Assembly: GCF_014200595.1 (NCBI RefSeq)
Contig: NZ_JACHCG010000001.1
Span: 124,001 to 188,000 of the forward strand
Direction of reading: 5' to 3'
DNA length: 64,000 nt
DNA from: Pedobacter cryoconitis
Lineage (GTDB): Bacteria > Bacteroidota > Bacteroidia > Sphingobacteriales > Sphingobacteriaceae
The notes under the pieces were generated by a model. The model saw nothing but the letters and a program-made list of their open reading frames with translations. It had not been told where the DNA came from and did not search any database. Below are positions 8,946 through 18,476 of the stretch, piece by piece; positions within the stretch are counted from its first letter, which is position 1; each line of letters opens with the position of its first letter. The translations under genes were made by a program, and so were the position numbers.

Positions 8946-9557
8946 ATGAAGAAAATAGTATTAATTTTTATTGGTTTGCTATCAATATCAGTTAGCTGCA
9001 TGGCGCAGACAGAAAAAGGAAAAATACTTTTAGGAGGTTATGCTAATTTTAACAGCTTCAAAGGTACCGGCATGACAAACAGATCTACTAGCTTAAGAAT
9101 CAATCCTACGGTGGGGATTTTTGTGACGGATAATGTGGTGATAGGAACCGGGTTAGGATATGTGCATACTGGTTATACCCAGAATTTGGTAGATGGGGGA
9201 GAAATAGGATCTGTACGAAGAAAAGCTTATGTTGTAAGTGTAAGCCCATTTGGGAGATATTATGTTGGTATCACACCGCAATTTAAATTTTTTGGTCAGC
9301 TGGAAGCCTCTGCAAACTGGCGGAATATTAAAGCCAGCGATGCTGATGCTGCAAAAGGAGAAAAAGATTTTAAGAGTAATTTTTATACCGCAGCTTTGTC
9401 TCCGGGATTTGCACTGTTTCCATCCAAAAAGATTGGGATTGAATTGTCATTTTCAGGATTTCAGTTTTCAAGGGATAAAAGCATAGGTGACTTCCAGTCT
9501 TTCAGTTTCGGAAGTGATTTTTTTAGCCCCCGTTTAGGGATCCAATTCTATTTATAA
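8946..9557 (+). CDS. Outer-membrane beta-barrel protein (second of a tandem pair)
   Basis: A 203-residue paralog of the preceding barrel. The signal peptide ends SVSCMAQ and the mature protein starts TEKGKILLGGYANF, almost the same as its neighbour. The segment on ISPQFKFFGQ-like strands and the ending LGIQFYL are also shared in pattern. The ATG at 8946 is chosen because it directly precedes a good signal peptide; the reading frame is open for 39 bases upstream but overlaps the first gene. A tandem duplication followed by divergence is the simplest explanation. A terminator-like inverted repeat follows. Confidence 0.8.
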   Translation: MKKIVLIFIGLLSISVSCMAQTEKGKILLGGYANFNSFKGTGMTNRSTSLRINPTVGIFVTDNVVIGTGLGYVHTGYTQNLVDGGEIGSVRRKAYVVSVSPFGRYYVGITPQFKFFGQLEASANWRNIKASDADAAKGEKDFKSNFYTAALSPGFALFPSKKIGIELSFSGFQFSRDKSIGDFQSFSFGSDFFSPRLGIQFYL

Positions 9558-9583
9558 TTAATCGGCCTGTAAGGAGCAAATAA

Positions 9584-9635
9584 AAATCCCCTGTGGAATA
9601 AAGAGCTATTAAAGCTTCCATTCCACAGGGGATTT
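9584..9635. terminator. Shared terminator between convergent genes
   Basis: Two perfect 16-base arms (9584-9599 and 9620-9635) surround a 20-base loop. On the minus strand the stem is followed by TTTTTATTTG, suiting termination of accD transcripts. The plus-strand tail is weaker. Confidence 0.75.
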
Positions 9636-9672
9636 AAGTATAGCGAAGCCTGATCAACAGGCAACAAGTTAT

Positions 9673-10518
9673 CTAGTTCTTTACCATTTTAAGGAAGGTA
9701 GCCAGCTTGGATTTCATCGCCCTTCTGTCTACAATAAAGTCAAGGAAACCATGTTCCTGCACAAATTCAGCAGTCTGAAAACCTTTTGGTAAGTCTTTTT
9801 TGATCGTTTCTTTAATTACTCTCGGGCCTGCAAATCCAATCAGTGCACCTGGTTCTGCAATATTAATATCACCAAGCATCGCATAAGATGCAGTTACACC
9901 ACCGGTAGTCGGATCAGTTAATAAAGAGATATAAGGTATTTTTGCCTGGTTCAGCAAAGCTAATTTAGCAGATGTTTTTGCCATTTGCATCAATGAGAAT
10001 GCAGCTTCCATCATCCGGGCCCCCCCTGATTTGGAGATCATTAAGAATGGGATTTTATGTTTGATACTGTAATCGATAGATCTCGCGATTTTTTCTCCTA
10101 CTACAGAACCCATAGAACCACCAATAAAATTGAAATCCATACAGGCAATTACCAGTTCTTCTCCTTCAATTTTACCTACTGCTGAACGGATAGCGTCTTT
10201 CAGGCCTGTTTTAGCCATCGTGTCAACCAAACGTTCTGTATAAGGTTTGCTGTCTGTAAAGTTAAGCGGGTCACCTGAAGTCAGGTCAGCAAAAAGTTCT
10301 TTAAACTCGTTGTTATCAAACAATACCTGAAAATATTCTTTGGAACCAACTCTCAAATGATAATCACAATAGTGACAAACGTATTTATTTTCGATAAGGT
10401 CCGCGCTGTGTAATGCTTTCTTGCAATTAGGACACTTGTTCCATAAGCCATCCGGCGCTTCTTTTTTTTCTTCTGTCAGCGTACTGATACCTTTTTTTTC
10501 TCTCTTAAACCAAGCCAT
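9673..10518 (-). CDS. accD: Acetyl-CoA carboxylase carboxyltransferase subunit beta
   Basis: The beta subunit of the carboxyltransferase half of acetyl-CoA carboxylase, which makes malonyl-CoA for fatty acid synthesis. It has 281 residues. The N-terminal zinc ribbon has Cys29, Cys32, Cys48 and Cys51 (CPNC...CHYC). The crotonase-like domain shows [32 protein letters not shown] and [18 protein letters not shown], all hallmark AccD strings. No accA or accC lies nearby, which is usual. It diverges from the aldolase gene across a 253-bp region that contains a 22-bp palindrome. Confidence 0.96.
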   Translation of the reverse strand: MAWFKREKKGISTLTEEKKEAPDGLWNKCPNCKKALHSADLIENKYVCHYCDYHLRVGSKEYFQVLFDNNEFKELFADLTSGDPLNFTDSKPYTERLVDTMAKTGLKDAIRSAVGKIEGEELVIACMDFNFIGGSMGSVVGEKIARSIDYSIKHKIPFLMISKSGGARMMEAAFSLMQMAKTSAKLALLNQAKIPYISLLTDPTTGGVTASYAMLGDINIAEPGALIGFAGPRVIKETIKKDLPKGFQTAEFVQEHGFLDFIVDRRAMKSKLATFLKMVKN

Positions 10519-10642
10519 GTTATTCGTTGAAAAATGCGATTACAAAGAAACGAAAAAAAATCAGAACAGCTTAACCTAGATTTCGTATAAATTCTATAAT
10601 AGTTTAGCAGGGTTATTTTTATAAAATATTAAGGCATGAGTG

Positions 10643-10664
10643 ATTGCTATATTGATATAGCAAT
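10643..10664. promoter_or_regulatory. 22-bp palindrome in the accD/fba divergent region
   Basis: ATTGCTATAT and ATATAGCAAT are exact inverted copies separated by two bases. The site lies between two divergently transcribed central-metabolism genes. It has no T tract, so an operator is more likely than a terminator. The cognate regulator is unknown. Confidence 0.45.
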
Positions 10665-10718
10665 TGAAATAATCATCTATGACAATAATTGATACAATGA
10701 AAATAATACCAGCTAAGG

Positions 10719-10749
10719 TTTGCCCGGGCTAATATTTTTCCTAACTTCG
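10719..10749 (+). promoter_or_regulatory. Candidate promoter of the aldolase gene
   Basis: TTTG at 10719-10722 and TAACTTCG at 10742-10749 are 19 bp apart. This fits the Bacteroidota -33/-7 layout with one mismatch in TAnnTTTG. The start codon is 22 bp after the -7 element. Confidence 0.55.
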
Positions 10750-10771
10750 GCTTAAACAAAATCTAATAACA

Positions 10772-11851
10772 ATGAGTTTAAAAGGCTATAAAGGCGTAAT
10801 TTACGGAGATGCTGTTCAGGAATTATTTGAGCAGGCTAAAAAACATCAGTTTGCATTGCCTGCTGTTAATGTTACCGGAACAAATACCATCAATGCGGTT
10901 ATGGAAACTGCTAAAGCGGTGAATTCACCAGTCATGATCCAGTTATCAAATGGTGGCGCGCAATTTTATGCAGGTAAGACATTGAATAATGATAACTTAA
11001 ATGCATGTGTATTAGGCGCAGTATCTGCCGCAAAACATGTTCATTTACTAGCGGAACACTATGGTGTTGCGGTAGTATTACATACTGACCACGCAGCTAA
11101 AAAATTATTGCCATGGATTGACGGTCTGTTAGATCATGGTGAAAAATTCTTTGCTGAAACTGGTAAACCATTGTTCTCTTCACATATGCTGGACCTTTCT
11201 GAAGAGTCAATTGAAGAAAACATGGAAATCTCAGCTAAATATTTAGCCCGTATGGCTAAAATGGGCATGACTATCGAAATCGAACTGGGTGTAACTGGTG
11301 GTGAAGAAGATGGCGTGGACAATAGCGATGTAGATAGCTCTAAATTATATACTCAGCCTTCTGAAGTAGCTTATGCTTATGAAGAATTGAGTAAAGTAAG
11401 TGATAAATTTACTGTTGCTGCTGCTTTTGGTAATGTTCACGGTGTTTATAAACCAGGTAACGTTAAATTGCAACCGGTAATTCTTAAAAACTCTCAGGAT
11501 TATATCAAAGAGAAATTAGGATTAACAGCTGAAAAACCAATTAACTTTGTATTCCATGGCGGATCAGGTTCTTCTCAGGAAGAAATCAGAGAAGCTATTT
11601 CTTATGGTGCAATCAAAATGAACATTGATACTGATATGCAATGGGCATTATGGGAAGGCGTTCTGGATTACTACAAAGCAAATGAAGCTTATCTTCAGGG
11701 ACAAATCGGAAATCCTGATGGAGATGATAAACCAAATAAAAAATACTATGATCCACGTGTTTGGTTACGCAAAGGGGAAGAAGCATTTGTTAAACGTTTA
11801 ACTCAGGCTTTTGAAGATTTGAATTGCAGAAACGCAAGTGATAAATTATAA
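10772..11851 (+). CDS. fbaA: Class II fructose-bisphosphate aldolase
   Basis: A zinc-dependent aldolase that splits fructose-1,6-bisphosphate into DHAP and glyceraldehyde-3-phosphate in glycolysis, and works in reverse in gluconeogenesis. It has 359 residues, the length of the class IIa (E. coli FbaA) type. The motif VVLHTDHAAKKLLPW holds the catalytic Asp106 and zinc ligand His107. The acidic loop ELGVTGGEEDGVDNS and the phosphate loop FHGGSGSS are also visible. A good promoter precedes it and a strong terminator follows, so it is probably monocistronic. Confidence 0.96.
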   Translation: MSLKGYKGVIYGDAVQELFEQAKKHQFALPAVNVTGTNTINAVMETAKAVNSPVMIQLSNGGAQFYAGKTLNNDNLNACVLGAVSAAKHVHLLAEHYGVAVVLHTDHAAKKLLPWIDGLLDHGEKFFAETGKPLFSSHMLDLSEESIEENMEISAKYLARMAKMGMTIEIELGVTGGEEDGVDNSDVDSSKLYTQPSEVAYAYEELSKVSDKFTVAAAFGNVHGVYKPGNVKLQPVILKNSQDYIKEKLGLTAEKPINFVFHGGSGSSQEEIREAISYGAIKMNIDTDMQWALWEGVLDYYKANEAYLQGQIGNPDGDDKPNKKYYDPRVWLRKGEEAFVKRLTQAFEDLNCRNASDKL

Positions 11852-11872
11852 GTAAAGAAAAAATCTTTAAGG

Positions 11873-11904
11873 CGCTTCAGAGTCAATCTGAAGCGTTTTT
11901 TTTT
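11873..11904 (+). terminator. Intrinsic terminator of fbaA
   Basis: CGCTTCAGA and TCTGAAGCG form a 9-bp stem with a 5-base loop, followed by nine T residues. Confidence 0.9.
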
Positions 11905-11973
11905 ATGATTTATTTTATCCGTTTATACGTTGTAAATGGGTTTTAATCGTCAAATTAGCTGAAAAACTTATCT

Positions 11974-12462
11974 ATGAAAACCCCGGGAAAGAAAAATAGC
12001 TTATTTGAGCAGTTCTCTAATGCTGCAACCAAATTTACAGGCAGCTCTTCGGCCTTTATTATTGCTTTGTTAATTGTTATTGTCTGGGGAGTAAGCGGCC
12101 CTGTTTTTCATTATTCGGAAACCTGGCAGCTGGTGATTAATACCGGAACAACAATTATTACTTTTTTAATGGTCTTTTTAATCCAGAAAGCTCAGAACAA
12201 AGACGGCAAGGCGATACAGCTTAAACTGAATGAACTATTGGCTGCACATGAACGCGCAAGTAACAGGATGGTGGATATTGAAGACTTAACAGAGGCTGAA
12301 TTAGATCAGTTACATAAGTTCTATGTCACATTATCAGCATTAGCAAAACAAGAAACCGATATTCATTGTTCTCACTCTATTGATGCAGCGCAGGAAGTTA
12401 GTGCAATGAAAGCGAAGCATTTATTTAAACCTAAACATCATGGAACTACTTCAGGTAAATAA
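11974..12462 (+). CDS. Low-affinity iron permease family membrane protein
   Basis: A 162-residue protein. Residues 20-70 hold two hydrophobic helices separated by the conserved string VWGVSGPVFHYSETWQLVINTGTTI, cut here by eye at family-typical positions. After the second helix comes FLIQKAQNKDGKAIQLKLNELL and a helical cytoplasmic tail. This is the pattern of the family named after fungal low-affinity iron permease (PF04120); the bacterial members have no proven transport role. The last 23 bases overlap the next gene, so the two are co-transcribed. Confidence 0.82.
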   Translation: MKTPGKKNSLFEQFSNAATKFTGSSSAFIIALLIVIVWGVSGPVFHYSETWQLVINTGTTIITFLMVFLIQKAQNKDGKAIQLKLNELLAAHERASNRMVDIEDLTEAELDQLHKFYVTLSALAKQETDIHCSHSIDAAQEVSAMKAKHLFKPKHHGTTSGK

Positions 12463-12862
12463 GATCAGGACGCAGGAAGAATTGGAAAGTGCATTTGCAA
12501 TTCGTAAACAAGTCTTTGTGGTGGAACAGGGCTGTCCGCCGGAACTGGAATGGGAAAATGAAGATGTTTCTCATCATTTCCTGGCTTTACTGGATAATCA
12601 TCCCTGCGGTGCCTGCCGATGGCGGAAAACCGAAAATGGCTATAAATTAGAACGGTTTGCGGTATTAAAAGAATACAGAGGTAAAAGGGTAGGACAGGCG
12701 CTTGTAGCTGCTGCTTTAGCTGATATACCAGATAGTGCCAGCTCGATCTATTTAAACGCGCAGGTGGAAGCTGTTAGCTTGTATGCGAAGTTTGGCTTTG
12801 CAGTGGAAGGCGAACAGTTCGAAGAAGCTGGAATACAACACTTCAGGATGGTTAAGAAATAA
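12440..12862 (+). CDS. GNAT-family N-acetyltransferase
   Basis: A 140-residue single-domain acetyltransferase. The N-terminus FAIRKQVFVVEQGCPPELEW is typical of this group, and motif A is ERFAVLKEYRGKRVGQALV with the R-G-x-x-V-G acetyl-CoA loop. The C-terminus VEAVSLYAKFGFAVEGEQFEEAGI resembles ElaA-type enzymes. The substrate is unknown. It starts inside the upstream iron-permease-like gene. It converges on the HMG-CoA lyase gene with a 20-bp gap and no hairpin. Confidence 0.87.
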   Translation: MELLQVNKIRTQEELESAFAIRKQVFVVEQGCPPELEWENEDVSHHFLALLDNHPCGACRWRKTENGYKLERFAVLKEYRGKRVGQALVAAALADIPDSASSIYLNAQVEAVSLYAKFGFAVEGEQFEEAGIQHFRMVKK

Positions 12863-12882
12863 ATAATTGGTAGCAGGTGAGG

Positions 12883-13749
12883 TTACATTCCTTGAAATAC
12901 TTTCGAGGACAACAACATCGCCTCCTGCCATTTATCAAGGTTTAGGTTCAATGTTTCCCCTTGTGTCTGAAGATAACTGATCAGTTGTTCGGTAGCAAGG
13001 TTACCAGTCAGGTCATCGGCCGCCATCGGACAACCTCCAAAGCCTTTTAAGGCACTATCAAAACGTCTGCACCCATTCTTGTAAGCAGCTTCTATTTTTT
13101 CATTACGTGTCTCAGGAGTGCTGTGTAAATGCAGTCCTATTTCTGTTTCCGGAAAAGTCCGGAGCAGCAGTGGAAGTAGCTCTTCAATTTTTTTTGGTGT
13201 AGAAACTCCTGTGGTATCTGAGAGGGAAAGTATTTTAGTGCCTCTTGTGACCAATGCGGATGCCCATTGTTCTACAATTTCTGTATTATAAACATCTCCG
13301 TAAGGATTACCAAAGCCCATAGACAGGTAAATTACAGCAGTCTTCTGATTTTTATCACATAACTCCAGCATTTGTTCTACGGTAGCCAATGATTCCTGAA
13401 TACTGGAATTCGTATTCCTTTGCTGAAAAGTTTCAGAAATGGAAAACGGAAAACCTACGTAGTCGATTTCAGGATAGAGCATCGCGTTTTCAGCACCGCG
13501 AAGATTGGCTACGATAGCCAATAATTTGCTTTGGGTGTTGCTCAGATCCAGCCGGGCTAAAACTTCTTTGGTATCGGTAAGCTGTGGAATAGCCTTTGGT
13601 GAAACAAAGCTGCCAAAATCTATGGTATCGAACCCAACCTGCAAAAGCAAATTGATATAAGCTGCTTTTAAATCTGTAGGAATAAAATCATGAATGCCTT
13701 GCATGGCATCTCTCGGACATTCGATTAGTTTAATAGCTTTCTGACTCAT
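12883..13749 (-). CDS. Hydroxymethylglutaryl-CoA lyase
   Basis: Cleaves HMG-CoA to acetyl-CoA and acetoacetate, the last step of leucine breakdown. It has 288 residues and a TIM barrel of the DRE-TIM family. The first strand reads IECPRDAMQG, with the catalytic Arg-Asp pair. The metal ligands lie in GLHLHST, and the catalytic loop is FGGCPMAADDLTGNLATE with the Cys and Asn of the family signature. The first motif differs from the common VGPRDGLQ form, so related lyase or synthase activity is possible. No other leucine-catabolic genes are adjacent. Confidence 0.86.
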   Translation of the reverse strand: MSQKAIKLIECPRDAMQGIHDFIPTDLKAAYINLLLQVGFDTIDFGSFVSPKAIPQLTDTKEVLARLDLSNTQSKLLAIVANLRGAENAMLYPEIDYVGFPFSISETFQQRNTNSSIQESLATVEQMLELCDKNQKTAVIYLSMGFGNPYGDVYNTEIVEQWASALVTRGTKILSLSDTTGVSTPKKIEELLPLLLRTFPETEIGLHLHSTPETRNEKIEAAYKNGCRRFDSALKGFGGCPMAADDLTGNLATEQLISYLQTQGETLNLNLDKWQEAMLLSSKVFQGM

Positions 13750-13816
13750 ACATTTAGTGCACGCTGGTTATTTGTGGAACGGCTCAATGTAAGTAAAAAT
13801 ACGAAATAACAGAAAT

Positions 13817-13848
13817 AAGGCAGCTTTTCGCAATGGAAAAACTGCCTT
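13817..13848 (-). terminator. Terminator of the fucosidase gene
   Basis: AAGGCAG and CTGCCTT arms with an inner TTTTC/GAAAA pairing lie between the fucosidase stop and the HMG-CoA lyase start, both on the minus strand. The T tail on the minus strand is short. Confidence 0.6.
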
Positions 13849-13862
13849 TTAGTAAGGTGGGT

Positions 13863-15218
13863 TTATTGCAGGATTAACTCAATAACAGGAATTGAGAAGT
13901 CTGGTTTTTTAGTGGGCAACGTAACTACCAGATCATCTGATCCTTTTTCTTTGTAAAGCAGTTCAGAACTATCATTTAAAAACTGGACATATTTAACTTT
14001 GCCCTGATAGCCCGGTAATATTAGTTTGCCATTGGTTGGATAGTCAAACAGGTGTACATACAAACGTTTTGTGGTTGGATTATAGGTCAGTTTGCTGTCT
14101 TCTGGTGTTTTATATCCTTCGGGTGCGTAAGTACAGTTATAAATGGATTTGTTGTTCGCGTGCATCCATTGGCTCAGGCTATCCAGTGCGCTAGTAGCCC
14201 TGTGATCAAATTCGCCCCTTGCAGTAGGGCCGACATTCAGGATCAGGTTACCGCCATTACTGACTGAAGTAATCAGCAGATCCAATAATTGTTTGTGGGT
14301 TTTCCAGCTATTCTCGTCACGGTGATATCCCCATGAACCAGAAAAGGTCTGGCAGGTTTCCCAGGTTTTTCCCTTGTATTTTGCAAGTTCTGCTGTGCTC
14401 ACTTGTTCCGGCGTTTCAAAATCAGCGCCATCTTTATAGTCGCCAAGATCCAGTCTGTTGTCTACTATGATACCGGGTTGTAATTTTCTGATCAGCTTAA
14501 GCAGCTCAACTGAAGCCCAGTCATCTTTCCCTTTGCCTCTTCCGTTTGGTTTAGGGAAAGAGAAGTCCAGCCATAGAATATCTATTTTTCCATACTTGGT
14601 TAATAGTTCGGTAATCTGGTTACGCATATAAGCTCTGTACTTCGCCATATCCCTGCCTTTGTTTAGGCGGGCATAAGCTTCGTCACTTTTATCTTTTCGC
14701 ACCAGCGGGTGATTTTCGTCCATCGTATAATCCGGATGATGCCAGTCTAACAGGGAATAATAAAAACCTACTTTGATTCCTTCTGCTCTGAAAGCGTCCA
14801 CATATTCTTTAACGAGGTCACGTTTGGCTTGTGTATTGGTCGCTTTATAGTCGGTGAATTTGGTGTCGAAAAGACAAAATCCTTCATGGTGTTTAGTGGT
14901 GAGTACGGCATATTTCATGCCTGCTGCTTTAGCCTGTTTAGCCCATTTTTTTGGTTCAAACTGATCTGGGTTAAACTGATCAAAGTATTTCTGGTATTGC
15001 TCATTTGATATACCTTCTATACTTTTTACCCATTCGTGTCTGGCTGGCTGTGCGTAGAGGCCCCAGTGAATAAACATTCCGAAACGGTCTTGTGTCCACC
15101 ATTCCATTCGTTTCTGTTTTTGTGCCGCAGTTTCATTACCGATCATCTTTTGTGCGAAAAGACTGGGGCCGCAGAGCAGGATGATCAGCAGCAATAGTTT
15201 TAATTTCTTTACTATCAT
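13863..15218 (-). CDS. GH29 alpha-L-fucosidase
   Basis: A 451-residue exported glycosidase with a signal peptide ending PSLFAQ. It removes alpha-L-fucose from glycans. Family signs are RFGMFIHWGLYAQPARHEW, the His-His pair in LTTKHHEGFCLFDT and the nucleophile Asp218 in DILWLDFSFP. A C-terminal beta domain follows, as is usual. No SusC/D or other fucose genes adjoin it. Together with the GH92 enzyme 6 kb away it suggests a capacity to trim glycoproteins, though the two genes are not linked in one operon. Confidence 0.93.
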   Translation of the reverse strand: MIVKKLKLLLLIILLCGPSLFAQKMIGNETAAQKQKRMEWWTQDRFGMFIHWGLYAQPARHEWVKSIEGISNEQYQKYFDQFNPDQFEPKKWAKQAKAAGMKYAVLTTKHHEGFCLFDTKFTDYKATNTQAKRDLVKEYVDAFRAEGIKVGFYYSLLDWHHPDYTMDENHPLVRKDKSDEAYARLNKGRDMAKYRAYMRNQITELLTKYGKIDILWLDFSFPKPNGRGKGKDDWASVELLKLIRKLQPGIIVDNRLDLGDYKDGADFETPEQVSTAELAKYKGKTWETCQTFSGSWGYHRDENSWKTHKQLLDLLITSVSNGGNLILNVGPTARGEFDHRATSALDSLSQWMHANNKSIYNCTYAPEGYKTPEDSKLTYNPTTKRLYVHLFDYPTNGKLILPGYQGKVKYVQFLNDSSELLYKEKGSDDLVVTLPTKKPDFSIPVIELILQ

Positions 15219-15365
15219 TTTTCTAAGATTTAGGTTAGCTGGTTGGGTTCTGTTTTAGCTTCTATACAAAAGAAAAGAAATCCGGCCTGAAATGATTAAC
15301 TGAAATTAGCTAAATGATCAACGCTATTGGGATGGAATGGATTGGTAATGAAAGAGGTTAAAAAC

Positions 15366-15402
15366 AAAAAAGCCTTCTTCTGATTCCAGAAGAAGGCTTT
15401 TA
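15366..15402 (-). terminator. Terminator of secDF
   Basis: A perfect 12-bp stem (15371-15382 with 15387-15398) and 4-base loop is flanked by A and T runs. On the minus strand it is followed by TTTTTGTTTT, directly downstream of secDF. Confidence 0.85.
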
Positions 15403-15418
15403 AATGATATGATTTTAC

Positions 15419-18364
15419 TTAGGCGTGTTTCTTGCCTAAGTCGATTACAATTGGAGTAGAGATACATAATGAAGAGTATGTACCGATAACACGACCAATT
15501 AATAACGCGAAGATAAATCCACGGATACTTTCTCCACCGAAGATGAAGACTACAAGTAATACGAAGAATACCGTTAATGAAGTTAAGATGGTACGACTTA
15601 ATGTACTGTTCAACGCGAAGTTGATTAGTGTATTACGTTCTTCACCATATAAGTCATCTTTACCAGTCTCTGCAAGTTTCTCACGGATACGGTCAAATAC
15701 AACTACTGTTTCAGTCATGGTATAAGACATAACTGTTAAGATCGCCGCGATGAAATCCTGACCAATCTCTAAAGAGAATGGTAAAACACCATCAAGGATA
15801 GTATAGAATGATAATACCAGTAACACATCATGGAATAATGCGATAACCGCACCTAAACCATAGTTTACTTTCTTAAATCTGACGATGATGTAAACAAACA
15901 TCAACAGACAAGAGAACAAGATTGCTGTGTAAGCACTTGAAACAAGGTCACTCGCAATGATTGGCCCTACTTTCTGGTTACTCTCAATAGTGTATTTAGC
16001 TCCTGTTGTTGCTAAACCAGCTTTTAATGCATCTTCTACAATCTTATCAGCGCCAGCATTCTGGTCAGCGATATGGTAAGTAGTCGTGATTTTTAATTCG
16101 TTGTCAGCACCAGCAGTTTTAACCTGAATTTCTTCATTCTGGAAGCTTGGGGCTAATTTTGCTTTTACATCTTCAGTATCCATTCCTTTATCGAAATGAA
16201 CGATGTAAGTCCTTCCACCTTTAAAGTCAATACCTAATCTTAATCCACCGTTTTTGAAGTAGAAAATGATACCTAAGATGATGATGATAGAAGAAATTGT
16301 ATAATAAATCTTTCTGCGGCCAACAAAGTTAAACGCGATGTTTTTAAAGGCGTGAATAGTTGCTTTGTTACCGAAAGTGATATTGGCATTTTTGTTCAAT
16401 AAACCTTCGAACACTAAACGTGAGATTAATACCGCACAGAATAAAGAAGAAAGGATACCGATACATAAAGTAGTTGCAAAACCCTGAACCGGGCCGCTAC
16501 CGAATGCGTAAAGGATAACACCTAAAATTAATACCGTAACGTTCGAGTCAATGATAGAAGGCATTGCATGTTTGAAACCTTCCTTGATTGCTACAGCAGT
16601 TGATTTACCATGATTCAATTCCTCTCTTACACGTTCGAAGATCAGGATGTTCGCATCGACCGATAAACCGATTACCAAAATAATACCAGCAATACCAGGT
16701 AAGGTTAATACCGCGCCCAGTGAAACCAGGATACCCATGATGAACAATAAGTTGATCACTAAGGCAAGGTTAGCTACCCAACCTGCTTTGTTGTAGTACA
16801 ACGCCATGAACACAAGGATCACGATGAATGCCAATACAAATGATAGTAAACCATTGTGGATCGCTGCTTCTCCTAAAGACGGGCCAACTACAAACTCTCC
16901 AACAATACGTGCCGGAGCTGGTAATTTACCTGCTTTTAAGATGTTTGCTAAATCCTGTGTTTCATTCACTGTAAAGTTACCAGTGATGGAAGAGATACCG
17001 TTAGGAATTTCATTCTGAACAGTAGGAGCAGAGTAAACTGCGTTATCCAGAACGATTGCAATAGATTTTTTGTTATTTGGATCAGCAGAAGCTTCTGCTG
17101 TAATTTTTTTCCATTTTTGTGCACCTTCACCAGTCATGTACATGGTCACTTCAGGTTTACCTTTCTGATCGTAATCATGACGGGCATCACTGATAGCTTC
17201 TCCACCTAAATCAGGTTTTCCATCCGGAGATACAGATTTGATTGCATAAAGTTCAAAAACTTTAGTACCATCCATTGGTCTTACACTCCACATGAATTTG
17301 AAACTCTGAGGAACGATAGAAACAACTTCTGGTCTTCTGAAGTAAGAGTTTACTTTAGCAGTATCTTTTTGTGCAACCCATCCAACAGTTGGACCAGGAC
17401 GTAAAGCAGGCTGTCCTTTTTCATTCTGGTAAGTAGGGATATTCAATAAAGCGAACAATGGGTTAGATTTCGAAAGTTCTTTTGTTTTTAAGTCAGCAGA
17501 ATCTTTTCCAGTAGTGCTTTTCTTAGCTAAGTTAGCCAGTGCACTTTTTCCTTTTGCAGCAGTATCTTTTACGGTGGTTACCGCAGCTGTATCTTTTAAA
17601 GTAGAGGCAAGGGTTTTATTGATGTTCTCCATGATTGAGTAAACCTCTTCATTTTGATACACCTGCCAGAATTGTAATTCCGCAGAACCTTGTAATAATT
17701 TATGAACCCTTTCTTTATCCTGAACACCTGGCATCTCAATCAGGATACGGTTAGTACCTTCTTGTTTCTGCATGTTAGGACTTACCACACCAAATCCGTC
17801 AATACGGCTTCTGATAATGATAAATGAACGGTCAATTGCGCTGGTAGCTTCTTTCGATAAGTAATTCTTAACGTCAGCATTGCTTGCATTCGCTTTTAAC
17901 TGCTGCGCGTTATCCTGGTTAGAGAAGTAATCTGCAAGTTTTACGTTCGGGCTGATTTTTTCAAATTCATTGACAAACAAACTGATGAAATCTTTACCAC
18001 CAGCATTCAGCTGAGTTTGGGCAGTAGCAAGTGCTTTGTTAAAATTAGCATCATCTGTATGATTTGCTAATGATTTTACCAATTCACCTAACGATATCTC
18101 CATCGTTACGTTCATACCACCTTTAAGGTCAAGACCTAAATTGATTTCTTTCCCTTTACAGAACTGATAGTCAAACCCGAATATTGGATAAACCGGGACG
18201 GTTGACATGGAGTCCAAATAAGCTTTTTCCTTAGTCAGATCGCCTTTAGCATACGCTTTAGCGTCTTTTTCTACCTTCGACGTAACGAAATTGAACGAGA
18301 GGGAATACACGCAGACAATACCTAATAGTATTGCCATAAATTTAATGAAACCTTTACCTTGCAT
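15419..18364 (-). CDS. secDF: Protein translocase subunit SecDF (fused)
   Basis: A 981-residue fusion of SecD and SecF, which uses the proton gradient to help pull proteins through SecYEG into the periplasm. The SecD half has the N-terminal helix, GLDLKGGMNVTME, a long periplasmic P1 region and a six-helix block with FERVREEL. The SecF half begins near residue 660 with GLRLGIDFKGG and contains VVFDRIREKL. The SecD periplasmic region has a Lys/Ser/Thr-rich insertion at about residues 250-300. The fused form is usual in Bacteroidota. A TAGATTTG element upstream suggests its own promoter apart from thyA-folA. Confidence 0.96.
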   Translation of the reverse strand: MQGKGFIKFMAILLGIVCVYSLSFNFVTSKVEKDAKAYAKGDLTKEKAYLDSMSTVPVYPIFGFDYQFCKGKEINLGLDLKGGMNVTMEISLGELVKSLANHTDDANFNKALATAQTQLNAGGKDFISLFVNEFEKISPNVKLADYFSNQDNAQQLKANASNADVKNYLSKEATSAIDRSFIIIRSRIDGFGVVSPNMQKQEGTNRILIEMPGVQDKERVHKLLQGSAELQFWQVYQNEEVYSIMENINKTLASTLKDTAAVTTVKDTAAKGKSALANLAKKSTTGKDSADLKTKELSKSNPLFALLNIPTYQNEKGQPALRPGPTVGWVAQKDTAKVNSYFRRPEVVSIVPQSFKFMWSVRPMDGTKVFELYAIKSVSPDGKPDLGGEAISDARHDYDQKGKPEVTMYMTGEGAQKWKKITAEASADPNNKKSIAIVLDNAVYSAPTVQNEIPNGISSITGNFTVNETQDLANILKAGKLPAPARIVGEFVVGPSLGEAAIHNGLLSFVLAFIVILVFMALYYNKAGWVANLALVINLLFIMGILVSLGAVLTLPGIAGIILVIGLSVDANILIFERVREELNHGKSTAVAIKEGFKHAMPSIIDSNVTVLILGVILYAFGSGPVQGFATTLCIGILSSLFCAVLISRLVFEGLLNKNANITFGNKATIHAFKNIAFNFVGRRKIYYTISSIIIILGIIFYFKNGGLRLGIDFKGGRTYIVHFDKGMDTEDVKAKLAPSFQNEEIQVKTAGADNELKITTTYHIADQNAGADKIVEDALKAGLATTGAKYTIESNQKVGPIIASDLVSSAYTAILFSCLLMFVYIIVRFKKVNYGLGAVIALFHDVLLVLSFYTILDGVLPFSLEIGQDFIAAILTVMSYTMTETVVVFDRIREKLAETGKDDLYGEERNTLINFALNSTLSRTILTSLTVFFVLLVVFIFGGESIRGFIFALLIGRVIGTYSSLCISTPIVIDLGKKHA

Positions 18365-18414
18365 TTTTGTTTGTAATTATTTGTCTATGCTGTATATTTT
18401 TTTCAACAAGTCGG

Positions 18415-18422
18415 CAAATCTA
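18415..18422 (-). promoter_or_regulatory. -7 promoter element for secDF
   Basis: TAGATTTG on the minus strand is a perfect TAnnTTTG match 50 bp upstream of the secDF ATG, in the 112-bp gap after folA. Confidence 0.5.
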
Positions 18423-18476
18423 ATTAATTTTTTAATTAATAGTCAGCCTTATATAATATTTATTGAGGTTTGGGAA

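Noticed and set aside
9584..9635. Insertion-sequence terminal repeats
   Set aside because: The 16-bp arms are only 20 bp apart, with no transposase; they sit between convergent genes as a terminator does.
5767..15218. Polysaccharide utilization locus
   Set aside because: GH92 and GH29 genes are 6 kb apart with housekeeping genes between and no SusC/SusD pair.
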